Notes under the pieces: generated by a model
What the model was told of the DNA's origin: nothing
Databases searched by the model: none
What the model saw: the letters and a program-made list of their open reading frames with translations, nothing else
Part shown: positions 46,553 through 55,518 of the stretch, piece by piece
Layout of the letters: every line of letters begins with the position of its first letter
Position numbering within the stretch: the stretch's first letter is position 1
From: Ruegeria arenilitoris
GTDB lineage: Bacteria; Pseudomonadota; Alphaproteobacteria; Rhodobacterales; Rhodobacteraceae
Direction of reading: 5' to 3'
Assembly (NCBI RefSeq): GCF_013030265.1
Contig: NZ_WPZQ01000009.1
Coordinates: 153,120 to 217,119, forward strand
DNA length: 64,000 nucleotides
Translations under genes and position numbers: made by a program

Positions 46553-47499
46553 CCGATACTATCGAAACCCCAAAAGCCCCCGCCAAGTCGCGTTTTGCCA
46601 AATTCTGGGACAGCGACTTTGCATGGTCATTCCGTCATTCGCCAATTGCTATCATCGCTTCGCTGGTGGTTGTGATCCTGGTACTGGCAGCCATATTCGC
46701 TCCGCTGATCGCGCCCTATAACCCGTTCGATCCGGCGACGCTGAACCTGATGAACGGTTTTACTCCTCCCGGCACGCCAAATGCCTTTACGCAGGATACA
46801 TTCCTGTTGGGTACGGATGATCAGGGGCGGGACGTGTTTTCGACCATCCTCTATGGTTTGCGCATCTCACTGTTTGTTGGAGCCGCTGCTGTTCTGCTTG
46901 CCATGATCATTGGCGTGATCCTTGGTCTGATTGCCGCCTACTACGGCGGTTGGATCGAAACCTTCATCATGCGGGTAGCAGATGTGCAGCTGACTTTCCC
47001 TGCAATCCTCGTAGCAATGCTGATCTTTGGTATCGCCAAGGGGGTGACACCCCCGGAATACCGGAACGAGATGGCGATCTATGTTTTGATCATCGCGATC
47101 GCGCTGTCTGATTGGGTGCAGTTCGCCCGGGTCGTGCGCGGTGCGGCGCTGGTGGAAAAGAACAAGGAATACGTTCAGGCCGCGCGCTTAATCGGGCGGG
47201 GTTCTTTCCCGATCATGTTCCGTCACATTCTGCCCAACGTGCTCAGCCCGGTTCTGGTGATTGCCACGATCTCGCTGGCACTGGCAATTATTGCCGAGGC
47301 AACGCTCAGCTTCCTGGGCGTGGGTGCGCCTCCGACGCAACCGTCACTGGGCACACTGATCCGTATCGGGCAGGGTTTCCTGTTCTCGGGTGAGTGGTGG
47401 ATCTTGTTCTTCCCGGCCTGCACCCTTCTGGCGCTGGCCCTTTCGGTCAACCTGCTGGGTGACTGGCTGCGCGATGCGCTGAACCCCAAGCTGCGGTGA
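46549..47499 (+). CDS. Oligopeptide-type ABC transporter permease (DppC/OppC type)
   Basis: 316-residue partner permease. A cytosolic N-terminal segment and OppC_N-like TM1 (FRHSPIAIIASLVVVILVL) are followed by a periplasmic loop with FLLGTDDQGRDVFSTILYG, the DppC hallmark. The transport domain has the EAA loop (KEYVQAARLIGRGSFPIMFRHI, in two parts) and FLGVGAPPTQPSLG. Four bases separate it from the ATPase gene. Confidence 0.93.
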   Translation: MTDTIETPKAPAKSRFAKFWDSDFAWSFRHSPIAIIASLVVVILVLAAIFAPLIAPYNPFDPATLNLMNGFTPPGTPNAFTQDTFLLGTDDQGRDVFSTILYGLRISLFVGAAAVLLAMIIGVILGLIAAYYGGWIETFIMRVADVQLTFPAILVAMLIFGIAKGVTPPEYRNEMAIYVLIIAIALSDWVQFARVVRGAALVEKNKEYVQAARLIGRGSFPIMFRHILPNVLSPVLVIATISLALAIIAEATLSFLGVGAPPTQPSLGTLIRIGQGFLFSGEWWILFFPACTLLALALSVNLLGDWLRDALNPKLR

Positions 47500-47503
47500 T
47501 TAC

Positions 47504-49213
47504 ATGAGCCTTCTGACGATCAATGACCTGACGGTCGAATTCCCGACGCGCCGCCAATTGTTCACCGCCGTGGACCATGTGGACCTGTCTGTTGAGCCGG
47601 GCGAAATCCACGGTCTGGTGGGCGAATCCGGTGCGGGTAAATCCACCATCGGTGCAGCTATCATGGGTCTGCTGGACAGACCCGGCCGGATTGCCAGCGG
47701 AACCATCAAGCTGAGCGGCGACCAGATCAGCGGTCTGGATGCTGATGCGATGCGCAGCCTGCGCGGCAAGAAGATCTCGATGATCTTCCAGGATCCGCTG
47801 ACCTCACTGAACCCGTTGTTCACCGTGCGTGAGCAACTGGTCGAGACGATCCAGGCCCATCTTGGCGGAACCGATGCCGAGGCGAACCAGCGCGCCCGTG
47901 ATCTGATCGACCGCGTTGGCATTCCTGACCCGGACACGCGGCTGGACCAGTACCCGCACCAGTTTTCGGGCGGCATGCGGCAGCGTGTTGTGATCGCGCT
48001 AGCTTTGTGCACCGAGCCGGACGTGATCATCGCGGACGAACCAACCACGGCGCTTGATGTGTCCGTGCAGGCGCAGATTTTGGATCTGATCAAGGAACTG
48101 GCGCAGGAGCGTCAGGTTGGCGTTATCCTGATCACGCACGATATGGGTGTGATCGCGGATACGACGGACAAGGTGACGGTGATGTATGCGGGCAAGGTGG
48201 TTGAAACCGGCCCGACCTCACAGGTTATGGGCCAGCCGAGCCACGAGTATACAAAGTCGCTGATCGCTGCCGTCCCGCGCCCGACACTAAAACTGCACCG
48301 CTTCCCGCAGATCAGTTATGGCGGTCGTGAGACTCGGTTCGCGATTGAGGATATGGCCAGGCACTGGCCCAAAGTGGAGAATGACGCCAGCAAACCGGTG
48401 TTCGAAATCCGCAACCTGACCAAGAAGTTCCTGCAGCGGCGCGGCCTTTTGCCGTGGGATCGCACCTATTTCACCGCGGTTGACGAAGTCAGCTTCGATA
48501 TCCGCGCAGGCGAGGTGTTCGGTGTTGTAGGAGAATCCGGCTCGGGCAAATCCACCGTCGCACGCATGATTGCTGGGCTTTATCCCGTAGACGGCGGCAC
48601 GATCAAATTCGAAGGTCAAACGGTCAGTGATCTTACCAACAAGGCCGCTCTGGATGCTTATCGCAAGAATATCCAGATGATCTTCCAGGATCCGTATTCG
48701 TCGCTCAACCCCCGTATGCGGGTGGACGACATCGTGGCCGAGCCGATCCGCCATCACAAACTGATGGATGGGGCAGATATCAAACGCCGTGTTGACGAGT
48801 TGCTGGATCAGGTGGGGCTGGGTCACGAGGCCGGACTGAAATATCCGCATGAGTTCTCGGGCGGTCAGCGCCAGCGGATTTCGATTGCGCGGGCTCTGGC
48901 CACGCAACCCCGGTTCCTGATCTGTGACGAACCCACCAGCGCGCTGGACGTGTCGATTCAGGCGCAGATCCTGAACATCTTGAAGGACCTGCAGGAGCAT
49001 CTTGGCCTGACACTTTTATTCATCAGTCACGATTTGCCAGTGGTGCGCCAGATGTGCGACCGGGTGGCCGTGATGAAGCAGGGCAAGGTGGTTGAGCTGC
49101 AAGAAACCAACGAACTGTTCGCCAATCCGCAAACCGAGTACGCCAGTGAACTTCTGAGGCTCATGCCCAAACTGGATGATCTCTCGACCGACGGGCTGGG
49201 CGTTACCGAATAG
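47504..49213 (+). CDS. Oligopeptide-type ABC transporter, fused double ATP-binding protein (DppD-DppF)
   Basis: 569-residue protein with two complete ATPase domains. The first (about 1-270) has Walker A GESGAGKST, signature FSGGMRQRV and Walker B VIIADEPTTALD. The second (about 300-569) has Walker A GESGSGKST, signature FSGGQRQRI and LICDEPTSALD. The family usually has two separate genes (dppD, dppF), so this is a fusion giving the heterodimer in one chain. It completes the importer. The local GC is higher than in the binding-protein genes. It ends before a convergent LysR gene. Confidence 0.93.
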   Translation: MSLLTINDLTVEFPTRRQLFTAVDHVDLSVEPGEIHGLVGESGAGKSTIGAAIMGLLDRPGRIASGTIKLSGDQISGLDADAMRSLRGKKISMIFQDPLTSLNPLFTVREQLVETIQAHLGGTDAEANQRARDLIDRVGIPDPDTRLDQYPHQFSGGMRQRVVIALALCTEPDVIIADEPTTALDVSVQAQILDLIKELAQERQVGVILITHDMGVIADTTDKVTVMYAGKVVETGPTSQVMGQPSHEYTKSLIAAVPRPTLKLHRFPQISYGGRETRFAIEDMARHWPKVENDASKPVFEIRNLTKKFLQRRGLLPWDRTYFTAVDEVSFDIRAGEVFGVVGESGSGKSTVARMIAGLYPVDGGTIKFEGQTVSDLTNKAALDAYRKNIQMIFQDPYSSLNPRMRVDDIVAEPIRHHKLMDGADIKRRVDELLDQVGLGHEAGLKYPHEFSGGQRQRISIARALATQPRFLICDEPTSALDVSIQAQILNILKDLQEHLGLTLLFISHDLPVVRQMCDRVAVMKQGKVVELQETNELFANPQTEYASELLRLMPKLDDLSTDGLGVTE

Positions 49214-49244
49214 CGGACAGCCAGTCTTGTTCGACACATAAGAC

Positions 49245-49283
49245 CTGACGTGAGTATTGCCGCAAGTGCATTGCTCACGTCAG
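49245..49283. terminator. Hairpin between convergent ATPase and LysR genes
   Basis: CTGACGTGAG (49245-49254) and CTCACGTCAG (49274-49283) form a perfect 10-bp inverted repeat with a 19-base loop between two convergent stop codons. No T-run follows in either direction, so it may be a bidirectional transcript-end stem rather than a canonical intrinsic terminator. Confidence 0.45.
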
Positions 49284-49293
49284 AAATCTACAT

Positions 49294-50190
49294 CTAACTC
49301 AGAATATGCTCTGATTGGCTCGTTGGTCCAAATCCGCAAAGCCATTCGAACGCAATGCGGGTTTCACGTCGAGTACTTGCGCCGTCCCTTTGCTGGACAA
49401 AGTAACCGTGTGTCGGCGGCATCTCTTCCGAAAACAGACGGACGACTCTCCCATCCTTCAGATCCTGATCTATCAATGGAAGCCAGCCGACAATAGCACC
49501 CTGCCCCTCCGCCGCACCACGGATCAGCACATTAGCATCTTCAAAGACTGCGCCACGCGGGGTTCCTTGAATTCTGACATTCTGCGCCGAGAACCAGTCG
49601 ATCCAACCCCAGTGATTTCGTTGATGCAGGATCGGAACGCTTAGCAGATCAGAAGGTTGCTCAAAGGGGCCGAACCTCTCGACAAACTCGGGGCTGGCAA
49701 CAGCAATGGGTTGCAACTCAAGCAGCTTCACCGCCTCGCCGGGCATTTCGCTCAGGCGGTCCCATCGAATAACGATATCCGCATGATTTTGCTGAAATTC
49801 CCCGGGGCGATAACTGGGGACAAATTCAAGCTCGATACCCGGATACTGTGCCCAAAAATCACTGATCCGAGGCATCAGCCACCGTGCTGTGAATATGGGA
49901 CCGGCCGCTATCCGAACCGATCTGCGCGGCACGGTCCGGAAACTCTCGATCGCGTCCTGCAAAGTGGTGAACGCAGAAGCAGTCGCATCAGCAAGCCGTT
50001 TGCCATCTTCGGTCAGAGTGACATTGCGCCCTACCCTGTCAAACAGAGATGTTTGCAAGTACTCCTCCAGCCCGCGCACATGGTGACTGATCGCCGTTGC
50101 GCTAACCGAAAGGTTCTCGGCAGCGGCTCGAAAACTGCCCAGTCTGGCGGCTGCATCAAAGGCACGAAGAGCTGAAAGAGACGGCAACAT
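49294..50190 (-). CDS. LysR family transcriptional regulator (GcvA-like)
   Basis: 298-residue LysR regulator with the GcvA-subgroup opening LPSLSALRAFDAAARLGSFRAAAENL (two adjoining motifs), winged helix-turn-helix, and a co-inducer domain containing VRIAAGPIFTARWLMPRI and the WIDWF segment. It is divergent from the second MttB-type gene and convergent with the transporter, so it probably controls the catabolic operon in response to its substrate. A 7-bp inverted repeat suited to a LysR dimer lies between it and the MttB gene. Confidence 0.92.
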   Translation of the reverse strand: MLPSLSALRAFDAAARLGSFRAAAENLSVSATAISHHVRGLEEYLQTSLFDRVGRNVTLTEDGKRLADATASAFTTLQDAIESFRTVPRRSVRIAAGPIFTARWLMPRISDFWAQYPGIELEFVPSYRPGEFQQNHADIVIRWDRLSEMPGEAVKLLELQPIAVASPEFVERFGPFEQPSDLLSVPILHQRNHWGWIDWFSAQNVRIQGTPRGAVFEDANVLIRGAAEGQGAIVGWLPLIDQDLKDGRVVRLFSEEMPPTHGYFVQQRDGASTRRETRIAFEWLCGFGPTSQSEHILS

Positions 50191-50220
50191 AGCAAAGCAC
50201 TGTCAAGTTTTACTCATCTG

Positions 50221-50253
50221 TTGCTGAGAAAGCTGTCTTTGTAAAGTCAGCAA
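50221..50253. promoter_or_regulatory. Inverted repeat in the LysR/MttB divergent promoter region
   Basis: TTGCTGA (50221-50227) and TCAGCAA (50247-50253) are perfect inverted copies 19 bases apart. A second short palindrome CTTTGTAAAG (50237-50246) lies inside. Their place, 31 bases from the LysR start and about 45 from the MttB start, is typical for a LysR-type activator site that also represses its own gene. Confidence 0.5.
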
Positions 50254-50297
50254 ATCAATGGTCTGCTTTGGCTAAGCCAAAAGAGATCGGTCAACCG

Positions 50298-51842
50298 ATG
50301 AGCGAGACTAAACAACGACGAGGACGCAAGTCCCGGATTCAACAGGCTAAGGCGCCTGAGGACAATCCTCCGGTCTGGCCGGGATTGGAAAGCGGGCGCT
50401 TCAAACCCCTGTCCCCTTCCGAAGCTACACTCATCGAAGAGACGGCCTTTCAGTTGCTGGAAACGCTCGGCCTGAGCCAGGCCACCCCATCGATGATCGA
50501 ACAGGTCGTTGCAGCAGGTGGACAGACTACAGATGATGATCGCCTGCTGTTTCCACGAGATCTAGTCGAATGGGCAATCGAGGATGCGCAGCGCGGCTTT
50601 ACTCTTTGCGGACAGGTGCCTGAAAATGACCTGAGGATCGAAGGCGCGCGGGTTCATATGTCCACCGGAGGTGCCGCGCCAGGAGTGTTCGATCTCGACA
50701 CACACGAATATCGCGATTCAACATTGCAGGATCTCTATGACGCTGCGCGAATTGTCGACCGGATGGAAAACATCCATCACTTCAGCCGACCGGTGGTTGC
50801 CCGCGATATCGATGACAATGCAGCGATGGATCTGAACACTGCCTTCGCGTGCCTGAGCGGAACCTCCAAGCACGTGTCGATCTCAATCACTGAACCTCGG
50901 AATGTCCCCGAGATCGCCAAGCTTTGTTACCAAATCGCCGGAGGCGAAGCGGAATTCCGAGCACGACCGTTCCTAACCGTCATGGTGTGCCACGTGGTCC
51001 CCCCGATGCGCTTTGCCGAAGAAGCTTGCGACGTTCTAGAAGCCGCCATCACTGCGGGCTTTCCGGTGCAGCTTATCAGCGCCGGCCAAGCCGGAGCCAC
51101 AAGCCCGGCAACGATAGCGGGATCCCTTGTTCAGGCTGTTGCCGAGACACTGGCAGGTCTGGTGTTTGCCCGTTTGGTAGATCCTAATGTGAAGGCAATC
51201 TTTGCCCCCAAACCATTGGTTGCTGATTTGCGCACAGGCTCCATGTGTGGCGGCGGTGGCGAGCAGGCCATCCTGATGGCCGGCGCTGCGCAAATGGGGC
51301 GACACTGGGATCTGCCAACAAGCTCGATCGCGGGGATCACGGATGCGAAAAGGTTGGACGCCCAGTACGGGGCAGAAAAATCCCTTGCCGTAACGATGGC
51401 AGCACATGCCGGTTCCAACATCGTCACGCAGGCCGCAGGCATGATGTCTAGCTTATTGGGGGTCAGCCATGCCGCTTACGTCAGCGACAATGACCTGCTT
51501 GGAAACATCCTGCGCACCATCCGCGGCGTCGAAGCCACGCCAGAGAACATCGCTGCTGACGTCATTGCCTCGGTCTGCAAAGGCGAAGGTCACTATCTGG
51601 GCGAGCAACACACATTCAACCGCATGAAATCAGACTACTTCTACCCAGAGGTCGGTGACCGCCGAAGTCCGCGTGAGTGGCAGGAAGATGGCGCTTTGCG
51701 CGTGGGTGATGTGGCCAGACAGAAAGCCCGCGAAATACTTGATCACTATTACCCGGCCCACCTGTCCGACGATCTGGATCGAAAGCTTCGGGCGCGTTTC
51801 GATATCCGGCTGACACGGGCGCAAATGGGGCGTCTATCATGA
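50298..51842 (+). CDS. Trimethylamine methyltransferase (MttB) family protein, second copy
   Basis: 514-residue MttB-superfamily barrel protein, clearly homologous to the first copy (matching segments: STGGAAPGVFD, AGQAGATSPATIAG, GITDAKRLDAQYGAEK). There is no internal stop, hence no pyrrolysine. A lysine/arginine-rich N-terminus (KQRRGRKSRIQQAK) precedes the fold. ATG 50298 is chosen; an in-frame TTG at 50268 is an alternative. The stop overlaps the next gene's ATG (ATGA), so it is translationally coupled to the aminotransferase. Probably removes a methyl group from a quaternary amine; again no corrinoid partner gene is adjacent. Confidence 0.85.
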   Translation: MSETKQRRGRKSRIQQAKAPEDNPPVWPGLESGRFKPLSPSEATLIEETAFQLLETLGLSQATPSMIEQVVAAGGQTTDDDRLLFPRDLVEWAIEDAQRGFTLCGQVPENDLRIEGARVHMSTGGAAPGVFDLDTHEYRDSTLQDLYDAARIVDRMENIHHFSRPVVARDIDDNAAMDLNTAFACLSGTSKHVSISITEPRNVPEIAKLCYQIAGGEAEFRARPFLTVMVCHVVPPMRFAEEACDVLEAAITAGFPVQLISAGQAGATSPATIAGSLVQAVAETLAGLVFARLVDPNVKAIFAPKPLVADLRTGSMCGGGGEQAILMAGAAQMGRHWDLPTSSIAGITDAKRLDAQYGAEKSLAVTMAAHAGSNIVTQAAGMMSSLLGVSHAAYVSDNDLLGNILRTIRGVEATPENIAADVIASVCKGEGHYLGEQHTFNRMKSDYFYPEVGDRRSPREWQEDGALRVGDVARQKAREILDHYYPAHLSDDLDRKLRARFDIRLTRAQMGRLS

Positions 51843-53131
51843 ACAATCACGGCCTCTGCCAACGCGCCAGGGAGTGCCTTCCTGGCGGTGTCAGCCACGA
51901 ACTGCGCTACCGGGAGCCTTATCCAATCTACTTCGAACGCGCAAAGGGCGCTGAAAAGTGGGATGTAGAAGGTAAGCGGTACATAGATTTCAAACTCGGT
52001 GCAGCCAGCCAAATTCTGGGTCATGCGCATCCTGAAATTGCCGAAGCTGTCGCACGACAGATGACACGGATGCCCTACACCGCCGATTGCCACCCGCTAG
52101 AGGTGGAATGGGCCGAATGGCTCTGTCGCCTGTTCCCATCAGCTGAACGGGTGCGCTTCGCCGGATCAGGCACCGAGGCGACGATGCTAGCGCTTAGGTT
52201 GGGACGGACGCATTCAGGTCGGGACAAAGTGCTACGCATAGACGGTCATTTCCATGGCTGGCACGATATGTTGCTGAAAGGGTCAAAACCCGGAACCAAC
52301 TCGCCGCCTTCACTCGGTGTTCCCCAAGTCGTGAGCAATCTGACCGTCGTAACACAACCCGATCTGCAAGTGATTTCCGACGCGCTCGATAACGATTGCG
52401 AGATCGGCACCATCTTTGTGGAAGCGTCGGGTGCAAATTATGGCTCCGTGCCCCTGCCAGAAGGTTTTCTGAGCGGCATCCGTGAACTGACTTCGAAAAC
52501 GGGTCATGTGCTTATCTTCGACGAAGTCATCACAGGGTTGCGCTGGGCTCCGGGCGGGCGTCAGGCACGCGATGGCGTGACCCCTGATCTGACGACGCTG
52601 GCCAAAGTGGCGACCGGGGGGCTGCCCGGTGGCGCTGTTGTTGGCAGAACTGACATCATGGAGTTGCTGAGCCCCGGTGAAACGCGCGATGGCCTGTCAC
52701 CGCCAGTCAGTCACAAGGGCACGTTCAATGCCGCCCCCATAGTTGCGGCCGGGGCCGTGAAAGCGATGGAAATTCTCTCTACTGGCGATGTTCAGAACCA
52801 CGCAGATGCCATGGCGAACCGTCTGCGCGACGGGTTCAACAAAGTGTTCGGTGATTTGGATGTTCAGGCGCTGGCCTATGGCGACAGTTCTACCTGCCAT
52901 CTCTATTTCGGCGGGACCACGATTGATGGGTTGGATGCCGCCGCAATCCGCCGGACCTCTCCACAACTGGTCAAAGGGCTGAGGGACGGGCTGCTGTCCC
53001 GTGGCGTCGATTTCATGTCCTTTACCTCCTGCGTCACCGGTCTGCCACACACACCTGAACTGATCGATGAAACCGTCGACCATTTCCGCGACACCATTTC
53101 AGACCTCATCCGCGACGGAGTTCTTCAATGA
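51839..53131 (+). CDS. Class III aminotransferase (glutamate-1-semialdehyde aminomutase-like)
   Basis: 430-residue PLP enzyme. Characteristic segments: the opening GGVSHELRYREPYPIYFERA, FAGSGTEATMLALRL (cofactor phosphate site), FDGHFHGWHD-like IDGHFHGWHDML, LIFDEVITGLR (PLP-ring Asp) and a catalytic Lys near residue 256 in TLAKVATGGLPGG. It resembles HemL, but the context is catabolic, so it more likely transfers an amino group to or from an omega-amino or semialdehyde intermediate. Four-base overlaps on both sides couple it to MttB copy 2 and flavoprotein copy 2. Confidence 0.9.
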   Translation: MNNHGLCQRARECLPGGVSHELRYREPYPIYFERAKGAEKWDVEGKRYIDFKLGAASQILGHAHPEIAEAVARQMTRMPYTADCHPLEVEWAEWLCRLFPSAERVRFAGSGTEATMLALRLGRTHSGRDKVLRIDGHFHGWHDMLLKGSKPGTNSPPSLGVPQVVSNLTVVTQPDLQVISDALDNDCEIGTIFVEASGANYGSVPLPEGFLSGIRELTSKTGHVLIFDEVITGLRWAPGGRQARDGVTPDLTTLAKVATGGLPGGAVVGRTDIMELLSPGETRDGLSPPVSHKGTFNAAPIVAAGAVKAMEILSTGDVQNHADAMANRLRDGFNKVFGDLDVQALAYGDSSTCHLYFGGTTIDGLDAAAIRRTSPQLVKGLRDGLLSRGVDFMSFTSCVTGLPHTPELIDETVDHFRDTISDLIRDGVLQ

Positions 53132-55518
53132 AGCTTCCCAATCAAGCGCGCACCGTTGTGATCGGGGGCGGTGTCATCGGATGTTCGATTGCCTATCATC
53201 TGGCGCGCGAAGGCCGAAAAGATATCGTGGTGCTCGAGCGTTCCAAACTCACCTCAGGCACGACATGGCATGCGGCTGGTCTGGTTCGGCGCCTGCGGCC
53301 ATCTGCTACGCTGACCAAACTGATCAACTATTCGATTGATTTGTATGGAGAGTTGGAGCTTGAGACCGGTCAGGCCACAGGTTGGACGCAAACCGGCTCT
53401 CTGACACTTGCGACCAATGAAGACCGGCTGACCAACATCAAGCGTCAGGTTTCACTGGGCCGAGCCTTCGGGCTTGAAGCCGAAGTGGTCGATGCCAGAC
53501 GTGCAAAAGAGCTTTGGCCTCTGATCGAAGTGGACGATGTAATCGGGGCGGTCTGGTCGCCGGCTGATGGTCGTGTAAACCCGTCAGATGTGGCGTTGGC
53601 ATTGTCCAAAGGCGCGCGGGCGCGCGGGGTTCAGATATTCGAAGATACTCGCGTAACTGGTCTGCAAAAGAAAAACGGGCGGATATCCGGGGTCGAAATC
53701 GGTGACCATGTTATCGAAGCCGACGAGGTGGTGATCGCCTGCGGGTTGTGGTCGCGTGAAGTGGCCGCAATGGCGCGCGCGCACATGCCTCTTTATGCCT
53801 GCGAACACTTCTACATCCTGACAAAACCTCTGCCAGAGGTTCAGGCGCTTGGCAAAGGCGCGCATCTGCCAACGCTGAATGATCAGGATGCGTTCCTATA
53901 CGCCCGTGACGACGTCGAAGGATTGCTGGTTGGTTCGTTTGAACCACATGCGAAGGGCCTGCCACTGGATCGCTTACCTGCTGATTTCAGCTTTGATCTT
54001 CTGGACGAGGATTGGGACCACTTCATGCCGATGATGGAGAACGCGCTACGCCGCATTCCTGCATTGGAAAAGGCTGAGGTGCGGATGCTGCTGAACGGAC
54101 CTGAGAGCTTTACGCTGGACAGTCAGTTCATGCTTGGGGAAAGCCCCGAAGTTCCCGGCCTGTTCCTGATGGGAGGTATGAATTCCACCGGTATCGCGCT
54201 CGCCGGTGGGGCGGGCAAAGCCATGGCTGAATGGATCATTGCGGGTGAACCGACGATGGAACTTAACGAAGCCGATATTCGCCGGTTCAGCCCGGAGATG
54301 AACGTGCTGGGTGCTTTGGAGGCGCGAATACCCGAAGTTCTGGGTCGGCACTATGACAACCCCTACCCCGGCCGTTCGATGGAAACCGCGCGTGGCCAGC
54401 GCCGATCACCAATCCATACAGGACTGCAAGCGGCAGGCGCGCGCTTCGAAGCGCGTGGAGGTTGGGAACGTGCGGTGCATTTCGGTGGGGAAGCAGCGCA
54501 TTTGCCTCTGACCTTTGGCATACCCACCTGGCGAGATCAGGTAGGACAGGAGGTTCAAGCATGTCGCACCGGTGCGGCTATTCTGGATCAATGCGCCTTT
54601 GGCAAAATCCTGGTGCAAGGGCCGGACGCCTGCGCCTTTCTCAACCATCTGTGCGCAGCACAGATGGATATCCCATCCGGTCGGATCGCCTATAGCCAGA
54701 TCCTGAACGCCCGTGGCGGCATTGAAAGCGATGTCACTGTTCAGCGACATGGTTCAGATGAATATCTACTAATCTGCGGCGCAGGAGAGGTCGTGCGTGA
54801 TCTCAAACGAATGCGCGAAACGCGGGGTCGTTTTCAGGTCGAGTTCACTGATATTACAAGTGGCTATGCCATCCTGGGTCTCGCTGGTTCCAAGGCACGG
54901 GAAATCCTGCAATCCACAACATCCATGCCAGTTCCGGACCTGAAGCGGTTTCAATTTGCACCGGTTGAAATTGGTCTGGCCAGCGGTTGGGCTGGTCGCC
55001 TGAGTTTCACCGGCGAAGAAGGGTATGAACTCTATATCCCCGCCGACATGGCGATGGCGGCTCATGATGCGCTGACAGAGGCCGGTGCGGAACATGCGGG
55101 TCTCTACGCCAGCGGCTCTTTGCGTATCGAAAGCGGTTTTCGCGCGTTTGGTCATGAACTATCGCCCGGCATCACGCCGCTTGAGGCCGGGCTGGCAAAG
55201 TTCTGCGCCTTTGGCACAGGATATGTAGGCGAAAATGCCATGCAGGATCGGACAGCAAAGCGACAGGTTGTTTCCCTGCTGTTTGACGATCCAAACGCAA
55301 TACCGATCCATGATGAGCCCGTTTACTTCGACAACAAAGTCGTTGGGCAGGTTACGTCATCAGCGTGGAGCTATCGGTTCGAACGCAGCATCGCTCTGGC
55401 TTTGATCAACGAGCCACTGGGCACACCCGGCGTCGTGAGTGGTTTCGAGGTCGAAATCGCTTGCACCCGCTTTTCCGCCAAAGCCTCGACAAAGCCCGCC
55501 AAGGAGGCGTTTGCATGA
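53128..55518 (+). CDS. FAD-dependent dimethylglycine/sarcosine dehydrogenase-like protein (DAO + GCV_T), copy 2
   Basis: 796-residue fusion of FAD oxidoreductase and folate-binding aminomethyltransferase domains. The Rossmann motif is VIGGGVIG, and the covalent-FAD histidine is His48 in SGTTWHAAGLVRRLRPS, the closest of the three copies to canonical DMGDH. The linker is IHTGLQAAGARFEARGGWER, and the C-terminal domain has SFTGEEGYELYIP. It should oxidise an N-methyl group with transfer to tetrahydrofolate. It overlaps both neighbours by four bases. The substrate is probably a demethylation intermediate. Confidence 0.9.
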   Translation: MKLPNQARTVVIGGGVIGCSIAYHLAREGRKDIVVLERSKLTSGTTWHAAGLVRRLRPSATLTKLINYSIDLYGELELETGQATGWTQTGSLTLATNEDRLTNIKRQVSLGRAFGLEAEVVDARRAKELWPLIEVDDVIGAVWSPADGRVNPSDVALALSKGARARGVQIFEDTRVTGLQKKNGRISGVEIGDHVIEADEVVIACGLWSREVAAMARAHMPLYACEHFYILTKPLPEVQALGKGAHLPTLNDQDAFLYARDDVEGLLVGSFEPHAKGLPLDRLPADFSFDLLDEDWDHFMPMMENALRRIPALEKAEVRMLLNGPESFTLDSQFMLGESPEVPGLFLMGGMNSTGIALAGGAGKAMAEWIIAGEPTMELNEADIRRFSPEMNVLGALEARIPEVLGRHYDNPYPGRSMETARGQRRSPIHTGLQAAGARFEARGGWERAVHFGGEAAHLPLTFGIPTWRDQVGQEVQACRTGAAILDQCAFGKILVQGPDACAFLNHLCAAQMDIPSGRIAYSQILNARGGIESDVTVQRHGSDEYLLICGAGEVVRDLKRMRETRGRFQVEFTDITSGYAILGLAGSKAREILQSTTSMPVPDLKRFQFAPVEIGLASGWAGRLSFTGEEGYELYIPADMAMAAHDALTEAGAEHAGLYASGSLRIESGFRAFGHELSPGITPLEAGLAKFCAFGTGYVGENAMQDRTAKRQVVSLLFDDPNAIPIHDEPVYFDNKVVGQVTSSAWSYRFERSIALALINEPLGTPGVVSGFEVEIACTRFSAKASTKPAKEAFA

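Noticed and set aside
51839..53131. hemL (tetrapyrrole biosynthesis)
   Set aside because: The fold matches, but operon context with methyltransferase and flavoprotein genes points to a catabolic class III aminotransferase.
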